A stretch of 45,142 nt of DNA from Litorilinea aerophila (GTDB lineage: Bacteria > Chloroflexota > Anaerolineae > Caldilineales > Caldilineaceae), in contig CAMDQF010000009.1 of the NCBI GenBank assembly GCA_945905745.1, forward strand, positions 1 to 45,142. The letters are read 5' to 3'. The notes beneath the pieces were generated by a model. It saw only the letters and a list, made by a program, of their open reading frames with translations. It searched no databases and was not told where the DNA came from. Shown here piece after piece: positions 1 to 6,561 of the stretch. The first letter of the stretch is position 1. Every line of letters starts with the position of its first letter. Both the position numbers and the translations under genes were made by a program.

Positions 1-2
1 TG

Positions 3-365
3 CCCTATGAAAACGGCAAGCTGGGCAAGCGCTATCCTGCACCCTACGAGAGCTATCGGCGACTGCGGGATGAGGAGATGATGGGGGAGAAGGCAGAAGT
101 TCGACTTTTTCCGAAAAGTCGAACTTCTGAAAGTCGAACTTCTGGAAAAAAACTCACATGGAACGAACAGCGGGAGTTGGAGCAGTTGGAAGCGGGTATC
201 GCCGGTTGGGAGGTGGAACAGTCCAAGTTGCAGGCAGCCCTCAACCTGGGCGGCGAGGACTATACCCGCATCCAGGCCCTGGCCGCTCAGCTACAGAAGG
301 TGGAAAAATCCCTGGAAGATGCCTTTACGCGCTGGGCGGAACTAGCTGAAAGGGCCGAAGCGTAG
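3..365 (+). CDS. ABC-F family ATPase, C-terminal fragment
   Basis: This is the 3' end of a gene that begins before the window; the frame is open from base 3 to the TAG at 363-365. The first visible residues (ENGKLGKRYPAPYESY) look like the end of the second nucleotide-binding domain of an ABC-F protein. The last 65 residues form a charged coiled coil (WNEQRELEQLEAGIAGWEVE onward) typical of the Uup-type C-terminal domain. ABC-F proteins are soluble ATPases that act on the ribosome and have no membrane segments. The linker between the two parts (about residues 32-47 of the visible piece) is encoded by an inserted palindromic repeat at 95-143, which is unusual. Family assignment rests on the C-terminal domain only. 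Confidence 0.72.
   Translation, partial: PYENGKLGKRYPAPYESYRRLRDEEMMGEKAEVRLFPKSRTSESRTSGKKLTWNEQRELEQLEAGIAGWEVEQSKLQAALNLGGEDYTRIQALAAQLQKVEKSLEDAFTRWAELAERAEA
95..143. repeat. Palindromic repeat inserted in-frame in the ABC-F gene
   Basis: A perfect 15-bp inverted repeat (95-109 and 114-128, loop TCCG) is followed by a third 14-base copy of the right arm (130-143). The core word is AAAAGTCGAACTTCT. A related palindrome with AAAAGTCGAAGCTCT lies at 6495-6529, also inside a coding region. Confidence 0.85.
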
Positions 366-367
366 AC

Positions 368-835
368 TTATTGTTCTGGGGCAATAGCCGTAGGCGCTAC
401 CCACACAATCCCGTAGGGGCCAGTGGGCAGGGTGAAACTGGCCGTGCTTGCCAGCAGAGTTCCGTCGGCTTTGTCGTAGACCTGCCAGCGGAAAGGTCCG
501 GTGTTCCAGTCTTTGGGGGCAACCCGCCAGCGAATCCAGCCGTTGCGCACTTCCCCCTGCCAGTCCTCCACATCGTGCCATTCGCCCGGCTTGTCCTGCC
601 ACTGGACAACCGTCCACGCGCCTTCGTAGGCGGATCCCGCCACCAGCAGTATGCGGGCCAGGTTCGGCGCTGGGGAAACAGGGGTGGATGTGGGGGCAGG
701 GGTGGATGTGGGTGTCAGGGTGGGACGGGGCGGCAGATTAGGGGCGGCGTGAACCGAAGTCAGCCCCGATGGAATCCGCAGGAAAGCCACAATTAGTAGA
801 AGGGTTATCAACGAGAGAGGAAGAAAGCGACCCAC
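368..835 (-). CDS. Small exported protein with Thr/Pro linker, unknown function
   Basis: 155 aa with a GTG start at 833-835, preceded by AAAGGA at a good distance. Residues 1-30 form a signal peptide (LSLITLLLIVAFL core, likely cut after VHA). A low-complexity Pro/Thr/Ser linker follows (about 33-58), then a Trp-rich globular domain of about 95 residues (WTVVQWQDKPGEWHDVEDW, GWIRWRVAPKDWNTGPFRWQVY). The globular part resembles short beta-sandwich domains that occur after such linkers in Chloroflexota exported proteins, but I do not recognise a named family. It should act outside the membrane. The gene converges on the ABC-F gene with only two bases between their stops, so transcription could interfere. 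Confidence 0.75.
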   Translation of the reverse strand: MGRFLPLSLITLLLIVAFLRIPSGLTSVHAAPNLPPRPTLTPTSTPAPTSTPVSPAPNLARILLVAGSAYEGAWTVVQWQDKPGEWHDVEDWQGEVRNGWIRWRVAPKDWNTGPFRWQVYDKADGTLLASTASFTLPTGPYGIVWVAPTAIAPEQ

Positions 836-876
836 AGCGGGTGATCCTTTCAGTACTTCAGACCCTCAGGATTGGC

Positions 877-930
877 GATCAAATAACTTCGACAACCTTC
901 CGGGAAGGGAGATCATCAACTTATTTGATC
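877..930. repeat. Interrupted dyad GATCAAATAA
   Basis: GATCAAATAA at 877-886 is matched by TTATTTGATC at 921-930, with an inner palindrome CCTTCCGGGAAGG at 896-908. It sits just upstream of the minus-strand exported-protein gene. It could be an operator or a REP-type element; nothing decides between these. Confidence 0.55.
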
Positions 931-1045
931 ACCGATCCTAAGCAGCTACGCTCAAAATGGGCAGAAGTAAATGGACTGGGCATATCGAAACGGCGTGGAT
1001 TGTAGTATACCTTTTCCCGACTCACCCAGCAACTGTGTTAATGGC

Positions 1046-1082
1046 AATGGCGACAGGTCTGGGATTCTGACCTGTCGCCATT
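1046..1082. terminator. Strong 14-bp hairpin, possible terminator
   Basis: A perfect inverted repeat, AATGGCGACAGGTC (1046-1059) and its complement (1069-1082), with a 9-base loop. It lies 45 bases past the stop of the minus-strand gene remnant. There is no U-tract, so it may simply be a mobile palindrome. Confidence 0.4.
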
Positions 1083-1126
1083 CAACCGCTACTCCTATCT
1101 CGTCCTTGGAAGGCTTAGCCATCCCT

Positions 1127-1285
1127 CTATTCGTCGTCCACAGCCACCAGCAAATCGGCCAGTTCCCATTCGATCGAATTTTCCAGCCCTACAGGCCAGG
1201 CACTGATGAACAGACGGATGGCCGAGCGGGCGGGATAACGCAGCAGCCGCGCCAAACCTTCCGGGAAGGGGTCAGGCAGCGTGAC
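1127..1285 (-). pseudogene. Remnant of a gene, C-terminal piece only
   Basis: On the minus strand a protein-like segment of about 52 residues (contains LPDPFPEGLARLLRYPAR and ends SIEWELADLLVAVDDE) runs to a TAG at 1127-1129. Its composition is that of a real protein end. The frame has no ATG or GTG back to an upstream in-frame stop, and the region in front of it is made of palindromic repeats (TCCGGGA...TCCCGGA). A TTG inside it would give only about 43 residues. I read it as a decayed C-terminus of a lost gene; the family is not recognised. Confidence 0.45.
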
Positions 1286-1579
1286 CGCTCCGGGATGAAG
1301 TCCCGGAGCTACAAACAGCGCCGGATAAACTCCGGCTTACCCGCCGGCAAAGCCCCACTTTATGGGGCACTGTTCTGTAGCCGGGGGACTTCATCCATCA
1401 CCCCCCGGCGGCCTGATCAACAATTTTACTCGCCCTAAAACTGAAATGCACCCGTGGATTTCAGTTCATTGACAAGCCAGAAATAGGCCTGTATCATATA
1501 TCTGTCGGGCTGGACAAGCGATGTATTTCACAGAGTGTTTTCCGTCTATACGGCGTGGGATCAACTTCAAATGGGTGTT

Positions 1580-1696
1580 TATAGCAAAGTTCCTTTGAGA
1601 AGTGGATTTTTGTAGGGCCGGTTTCTTACCTGCCAGCGACGACGGATAAGGAAATCGCCCTACGAAAACTCCCGGTTTCTATGGGACTTTGCTATA
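1580..1696. mobile_element. MITE-like element, 117 bp
   Basis: The ends are imperfect inverted repeats: TATAGCAAAGTTCC at 1580-1593 against GGGACTTTGCTATA at 1683-1696. The similarity continues inward to GTAGGGC on the left and GCCCTAC on the right. It has no coding capacity. Short non-autonomous elements of this build are moved by a transposase encoded elsewhere. Confidence 0.6.
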
Positions 1697-1778
1697 GACG
1701 GAAATCCGTCCGCATATTACCACGAAATAGCCGGATATGCGGGAATATTCCCGGAATCAAGGCCGAATCGGTGTAATT

Positions 1779-1900
1779 AGAGCCTGTTTGAATATTCGCC
1801 GCCCTGCCCTCTCTGGTAGTGTCCGAAGCGTCCCATACGATTTTATGGAGCTACCAGAGAGAAAGCTCGGCAAGAGCCTGTTTGAATATTACAGGCTCTT
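1779..1900. repeat. 18-base direct repeats with nested hairpins
   Basis: AGAGCCTGTTTGAATATT occurs at 1779-1796 and again at 1873-1890. The second copy is the left half of a 10-bp hairpin (1872-1881 with 1891-1900, loop TTGAATATT). Between the copies lies another inverted pair, CTCTCTGGTAG (1809-1819) and CTACCAGAGAG (1851-1861). The block ends 70 bases before the start of the large secreted protein, so it could influence its expression. Confidence 0.65.
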
Positions 1901-1969
1901 ATGCGGAATGATTCCGTATAAGAGTTATTCGGCAGGCGCTTTACCCGTCAATCCGAAAAGGAGTAGCCA

Positions 1970-4900
1970 TTGAACAGCTATATAAGACGTTTTGTAGCCC
2001 AGATTGTGAACCGTACCCTATTTCTATCCTTAGCCCTCCCAATCATAACCCCGGTTATTCTCTGCTTATTGCTGCTGACAGGCAGTTCGCAGGCCGCCGC
2101 AACCCAACGGGTCAGTCTGCATAACACCGAACTTTGGCTTGATTTCGACGTGACCGACGGGATTGGCATTTCCCGCATCCACGACGTCGTTACCGGACAT
2201 AACTTCTTAAATGGAACTCGTTCGTTGTTCGAACTCGCACCCGACAATGATGGATTGCCCTGCCCAGGTAATGGTGATCCGCTTCAGAGCAACAATGGGT
2301 TGACTCTGGATCGCCCGGTTGCGGTGCAAGTTACATCGCTGGTAGTGAGTGGTTATGTTACGCGGATGCCAACGCTGACCTTCACCTTGGCCGTGAACCT
2401 TCCTGCTTCTGCTAAGGTTGCGACGCTAAGGCTGGAATTCACCAACCTCGGTACGGTGCCGGTCTGCGTCCGCAGCGTTTTCCCGAAAATCATAGGGCTT
2501 ATCGCTCCGGGCGATGCTTCGAAGACAATGGGAGTGGTCCCGACGGAAATCGGTGGTGTCGCCCCCCTGGCCAGTACGCTGGGAATGACGCTGGGAATGC
2601 CTTTCTCGAGCACATTAGATCTGGATGTGGGCCTGCCAAGATCCATGAATCCCATTGAGGTCGCGACGATCTTCGACCCGGATGGTGGAGGAGGGCTGTA
2701 TTTTGCCGACGTCGACGGCGACCCCGACGCGGGTGTCCCGACACTCCAATTCACACTTTCAGCAAAAGAGGTTGACGGCTTCTGGGTTGGAGAGATTCCA
2801 CCCGGCTCCACTGTGAATATATCAAGACTTGCCATCGGTGTTTATCACACAGGCGACTGGCACGAGGCGGTTGATTACTGGTTGCAGAGACACCGCGGAA
2901 GAATCCGCTTCCCTGCCATCCCGGATTGGCTTCGCAATCAGAGCGCGATCTACTCTTTCGCTGGCGGTGGCGCAGGGGGAATCTATCTCGATCTGCCCGG
3001 CCCGCCGCTTGCGAATGGCCAACTCATCACCAGCTTCGAGGTGAACGACGGCTCTTGGACGGACAAGCCGCCGCTCCCGCTTACCACGGCAAACTTCGCG
3101 CCGCCCGCGGCGCACATCTCAGGGATCGCGCGCAATCCGTCGCAGGAGGATGTGTTCCTCGTGGCAAACGACGGCTCGGTTCAGACGCTATTCGAGTATC
3201 AAGATGGCCCATGGAGCGATCCGATTGCCTTGACCGGCACCGGTTTCACGCGTCCAGGTGGCTACACGGCACCTGTCAAGCGTAATGCGTCGCAGGAGGA
3301 CATCTTCTTCATCGGCACCGACAATCAGGTGTGGACCGTTTTTGAGATCAACGATGGACCGTGGAGCCAGCCGATTCAATTATCCACGGTGGCAGGAGGC
3401 CTTGTCCCAGCAGGGGGAGGACTTGCCGCCATCAGTCGGAACGACCATCAAGAAGATGTTTTTGTTGTAGGCCACAACGGTGCTATCTGGACACTGTTCG
3501 AGCTGAACGACGGGCCGTGGAGTGCCCCAATTCAGGTGACGTCCGATGGTTTCGCAATCCCCGGTCAACCGCTCACCGCTGTCAAACGGAACGCCCGACA
3601 GGAGGATCTCTTCATATGTGGCAGCGACGGCACTCTCTGGACCCTTTTCGAACTGAACGATGGGGCCTTTAGCGACCCGATCCGCTTGACCAGGCAGGGG
3701 TTTTGTCCACCGGGTGCTCCTGTGGCGGCGCTCATGCGGAACGACCGCCAAGAGGATGTCTTTGTGGTTGACACGGAAGGGGCTATCTGGACCCTTTTCC
3801 AAGTAAACAACGGTGCCTTCAGTGAACCGATCCGGCTAACCGATAAAGAGTTCACAGTAGCTGGTGCCCATCTGTCCGCAGTGGTGCGGAATGATCGTCA
3901 AGAAGATATCTTCGTGGTTGACAAGCATGGCGGAGCCCATACCCTCTTTGTGCTCGATGACGGCCCGTGGAGTGAGCCGAAGTTCATTGGTCCGGCCCAT
4001 CTCCCGCCCGGGGCACCAATCGGTGCCGTCACACGTAACTCACGCCAGGTGGATGTGTTCGCACTCTCGTCAGGCCGCATCAATTCTTTCCTTGATCTGC
4101 CACAACTTCTCGATGAAGCGAGACAATTTGGAACAAACGTGGTGTATCTTTGGGACTACTGGGAAGGCACAAAAGCCGGGGGCTTTCCTCCCTATTGGAA
4201 CAAGGGCGACTATAAACCGCGCGCCGATCTCGGCGGCGAACAGGCCTTGATCGAAGGCATCCGCCGCCTCCACGAAAAAGGCGGACGAATCATCCTCTAC
4301 ATTGAGCCGTTCATCACATACCGTTACTCGGAAATCGGCATGAAGTCTGGTGGCACCTGGGAAGCATGGGATGCGACGGGTCCCATGCTTTCCAAGGAAC
4401 CCTACAAAATGGACTACTACAAAATGGTTGTGCCGGATACCGACTGGCAGGATTACCTGATTCGGGTCGGTCGTCAGCTCGTCGGGCCGCCACTCGACGA
4501 CCAGCCAGAGAAGAGTGGTTATGGCGCAGACGGGATTCTCCTCGATTCCGGCGGGTGGCAGCTCAACTGGCCCGTACAACGTGGGGGTCAGGGGCCTTTT
4601 TTCTCTTCAGCGCAGTACACGCAGGGATTCTTCAATTTTGTCGATCGGTTACGCGCTGCGCTCCAAGAGATAAACGCGGATGCCGTGGTTCTCGGTGAGA
4701 CGACAAGCGGTCCGGTAGCAGGGCACTGGGATGGCGGCTTCAGCGCTGATTTCAGCTTCAACCGAAACCACAGTGGCGGCAAGATTCTTGGTTCGCCCGT
4801 CCGTTACGGTCTACCGCAAGTAAACTTCATGAGTAATGGATTGAATCTGAACGAATTGCACCAGATCTACGCCGCTGGGCATGGTCTAGCTCTCTGCTGT

Positions 4901-5287
4901 TATTTCCCCGGTAACTTTCTGTACGACAATGCAGCCGATATTTGGCAGATCGTCAAGATTCGGCAGGATCACGCTGATGCCCTAATCTACGGGACACAGA
5001 GCTACCAGCCATCAACGGAACGTGATGACGTCGTTGCCTATTTTTACCACGGCAGCAACGAGGACGTGATTACGGTAGTGAACACTAGCGAAGACACTCC
5101 CTACGATGGCATACTCGTCCTCAGAGGGGCGCAGAGAAACACTACTTGGCTGGACTTGATGTCCGGCAAGACCTTTCAGAGCCAGAACCAACAACTCCCG
5201 CTTACGCTGCCCCCGGTAGGCTTGCGAGTTCTTGTGCAGGAGTTCGGCACGCCGTTGCGCATTTACCTTCCCAGTATCACGCGCTAA
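1970..5287 (+). CDS. Secreted glycosidase-like protein with an inserted seven-blade propeller
   Basis: 1105 aa with a TTG start, supported by AAAAGGAG at 1956-1963 six bases upstream. Residues 1-43 are a signal peptide. Residues 45-330 form a beta-rich N-terminal domain. About residues 350-703 are seven repeats of 49-51 residues (pattern W-T-L-F-x-x-N-D-G-x-W-S-x-P-I, then R-N-x-x-Q-E-D-x-F) typical of PLL/sialidase-like beta-propellers that bind sugars. Residues 704-1000 look like a TIM barrel of the DUF6259/GH36-like kind (NVVYLWDYWEG, GADGILLDSGGWQLNW, VVLGETTSG), with Asp and Glu candidates for catalysis. A beta domain ends the protein. The blades seem to split the catalytic region. A role in extracellular polysaccharide degradation is inferred; the substrate is unknown. 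It stands alone, convergent with the next gene. Confidence 0.75.
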   Translation: MNSYIRRFVAQIVNRTLFLSLALPIITPVILCLLLLTGSSQAAATQRVSLHNTELWLDFDVTDGIGISRIHDVVTGHNFLNGTRSLFELAPDNDGLPCPGNGDPLQSNNGLTLDRPVAVQVTSLVVSGYVTRMPTLTFTLAVNLPASAKVATLRLEFTNLGTVPVCVRSVFPKIIGLIAPGDASKTMGVVPTEIGGVAPLASTLGMTLGMPFSSTLDLDVGLPRSMNPIEVATIFDPDGGGGLYFADVDGDPDAGVPTLQFTLSAKEVDGFWVGEIPPGSTVNISRLAIGVYHTGDWHEAVDYWLQRHRGRIRFPAIPDWLRNQSAIYSFAGGGAGGIYLDLPGPPLANGQLITSFEVNDGSWTDKPPLPLTTANFAPPAAHISGIARNPSQEDVFLVANDGSVQTLFEYQDGPWSDPIALTGTGFTRPGGYTAPVKRNASQEDIFFIGTDNQVWTVFEINDGPWSQPIQLSTVAGGLVPAGGGLAAISRNDHQEDVFVVGHNGAIWTLFELNDGPWSAPIQVTSDGFAIPGQPLTAVKRNARQEDLFICGSDGTLWTLFELNDGAFSDPIRLTRQGFCPPGAPVAALMRNDRQEDVFVVDTEGAIWTLFQVNNGAFSEPIRLTDKEFTVAGAHLSAVVRNDRQEDIFVVDKHGGAHTLFVLDDGPWSEPKFIGPAHLPPGAPIGAVTRNSRQVDVFALSSGRINSFLDLPQLLDEARQFGTNVVYLWDYWEGTKAGGFPPYWNKGDYKPRADLGGEQALIEGIRRLHEKGGRIILYIEPFITYRYSEIGMKSGGTWEAWDATGPMLSKEPYKMDYYKMVVPDTDWQDYLIRVGRQLVGPPLDDQPEKSGYGADGILLDSGGWQLNWPVQRGGQGPFFSSAQYTQGFFNFVDRLRAALQEINADAVVLGETTSGPVAGHWDGGFSADFSFNRNHSGGKILGSPVRYGLPQVNFMSNGLNLNELHQIYAAGHGLALCCYFPGNFLYDNAADIWQIVKIRQDHADALIYGTQSYQPSTERDDVVAYFYHGSNEDVITVVNTSEDTPYDGILVLRGAQRNTTWLDLMSGKTFQSQNQQLPLTLPPVGLRVLVQEFGTPLRIYLPSITR

Positions 5288-5300
5288 GAGGTCAGCCATC

Positions 5301-5337
5301 CGTCCGTAGGTCGGACTGCCAGTCCGACCTACGGACG
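5301..5337. terminator. 18-bp hairpin between convergent genes, carries a stop codon
   Basis: A near-perfect palindrome with 18-bp arms (5301-5318 and 5320-5337) around one base. It lies 13 bases after the stop of the glycosidase-like gene. The TAG stop of the opposing lipoprotein gene (5329-5331) lies inside its arm. It probably serves as a bidirectional terminator or mRNA end protector. It belongs to the GTAGGTCGGACTGGCAGTCC family, seen again at 23335. Confidence 0.65.
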
Positions 5338-6561
5338 CGCCACAAAGGCCAGAATCGTGCGGGGGTGGTAGTCGGTGACGAGGAGAAAGCCCCGATCTCC
5401 CAGGCGGACGATGCCTTCCCAGTTGCGGGCTTCGTCTGCCAATAGTTCCAGGTAGATGGGCGGCGAACCCGCAAAACGCACACCCTCGTCCGTTACCCGA
5501 AACTCCACCAGCCGCTCCACCTGGGGCAGACTCTGCACGAGCAGACGCAGAAGGGAATCGCGGCGGCCCGGCTTTAGCTTTACATCGCCGGGGTAGAAAT
5601 AGTTGATGGCCCAGAAGCGCCCCTCTTCGTCCGCGGGGGTGGCGTCGGTGATGCGATACTCCACCGACGGGAAGGGCAGCGGTTCCAGGGGTGTCAGATC
5701 GGCGGCGAAACGATGGGCCACCGGTTGGGTGTTGATCAGCCGCCCATTGGCTTCGTAGATGGTCAGCAGGGTGGCGGCATCCCCGCTCCCCACCAGGACA
5801 ATCGCTTCATCGGTCATGTTGTTCATATCGGCCTGGGGCGGGATGGCAAGCGCCGAGCCCACGTCAACACGCAGCACACTCAAATCCGGCTCTACCCGCC
5901 CTCTGACGATCCACCCCATCATCTCAGAAGTCGGTTTGGTCTCAATCGTCACATAGACTGTGTCCCCATCAAAGGCAATCGCTTCCAGCCCCTGATAGCC
6001 GGGGAAGCTTGCCCGCAGCCCCGGCGCGTCCAAAAGGAGGGGACGGGGTGTCAACGGTCCAGCCGTCGTGCCATCCACAAACGCCTCAATCTCTGCCCGA
6101 TCCAACACAAAAAGAACCCCATCCCCAGGGCCGAAGCGGTCGGGATATTGGGGCAGCAACACCAGAAAATTCCCGTACCAGGCCATACCAGAAAACTCAG
6201 CCCGGCGATCCTGGGCGGGTCCGTCCAATGGAATTTCCAGAATGGGTTGGGGCCCGGTATCGGCGGAAGGAGCCGGGGGCTGGGTGGGCGTAGGCGGAAC
6301 GACAGTGGAAGGTGTTGTGCCGGTGGCAAAGGGTGTGACAGTAGGATAGATAATTGTGGGCGAAGCGGCTGGGAAAGTGGCCGGCGCGAGAGTGGGCGCG
6401 GCGGTTAGCACCGGGGGAATTGCCCGTGACGAAAGCGGTGGAGGGACACAGGCCGCCAGAATCAGCGCAAAAAGTAAGGTCAGCCCCCACAGAGCAGAGC
6501 TTCGCCTATTGCCAAAAGTCGAAGCTCTGCCAACCCAACCCAACCATTTAGGATTCGTCAC
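5329..6561 (-). CDS. Lipoprotein with esterase-like domain of phytase
   Basis: About 410 aa. The only plausible starts are GTG at 6559-6561 (VTNPKWLGW) or a TTG just after it; the GTG overlaps the upstream ATPase stop by 14 bases, which suggests translational coupling. A lipoprotein signal ends in LILAAC at about residues 33-38. A Thr/Pro-rich linker follows, then a domain of about 290 residues starting EFSGMAWYGNFLVLLPQY and containing YQGLEAIAFDGDTVYVTIE and NWEGIVRLGDRGFLLVTDYH. These match the esterase-like-activity-of-phytase propeller family (PF13449 type). Such proteins are extracytoplasmic; the true substrate is usually unknown. The N-terminus is partly encoded by the palindromic repeat at 6495-6529. 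Confidence 0.75.
   Translation of the reverse strand: MTNPKWLGWVGRASTFGNRRSSALWGLTLLFALILAACVPPPLSSRAIPPVLTAAPTLAPATFPAASPTIIYPTVTPFATGTTPSTVVPPTPTQPPAPSADTGPQPILEIPLDGPAQDRRAEFSGMAWYGNFLVLLPQYPDRFGPGDGVLFVLDRAEIEAFVDGTTAGPLTPRPLLLDAPGLRASFPGYQGLEAIAFDGDTVYVTIETKPTSEMMGWIVRGRVEPDLSVLRVDVGSALAIPPQADMNNMTDEAIVLVGSGDAATLLTIYEANGRLINTQPVAHRFAADLTPLEPLPFPSVEYRITDATPADEEGRFWAINYFYPGDVKLKPGRRDSLLRLLVQSLPQVERLVEFRVTDEGVRFAGSPPIYLELLADEARNWEGIVRLGDRGFLLVTDYHPRTILAFVARP
6495..6529. repeat. Palindromic repeat inside the lipoprotein signal region
   Basis: CAGAGCTTCG (6495-6504) pairs with CGAAGCTCTG (6520-6529). The loop side carries AAAAGTCGAAG, the same core as the repeat at 95-143. It is followed by CCAACCCAACCCAACC, another repeat word of this genome. 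The palindrome is translated as the n-region of the lipoprotein signal. Confidence 0.7.

Larger units (their letters stand above)
836..1969. other. 1.1-kb non-coding, repeat-rich spacer
   Basis: No convincing gene lies between the divergent starts at 835 (minus) and 1970 (plus). The stretch holds a dyad at 877-930, a 14-bp hairpin at 1046-1082, a minus-strand gene remnant (1127-1285), several CCGG-rich palindromes (about 1288-1410), a MITE-like element (1580-1696) and a pair of 18-base direct repeats (1779-1796 and 1873-1890). Promoters for the flanking genes must lie at its ends, but I cannot point to clear -35/-10 boxes. Confidence 0.7.

Noticed and set aside
769-1438. Plus-strand frames of 78 and 155 codons in the first spacer
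   Set aside because: They run through palindromes and the antisense of a gene remnant; no ribosome site and no protein-like composition.
1737-1973. Plus-strand 78-codon frame before the large secreted protein
   Set aside because: It consists of the direct and inverted repeats of 1779-1900 and has no Shine-Dalgarno sequence.
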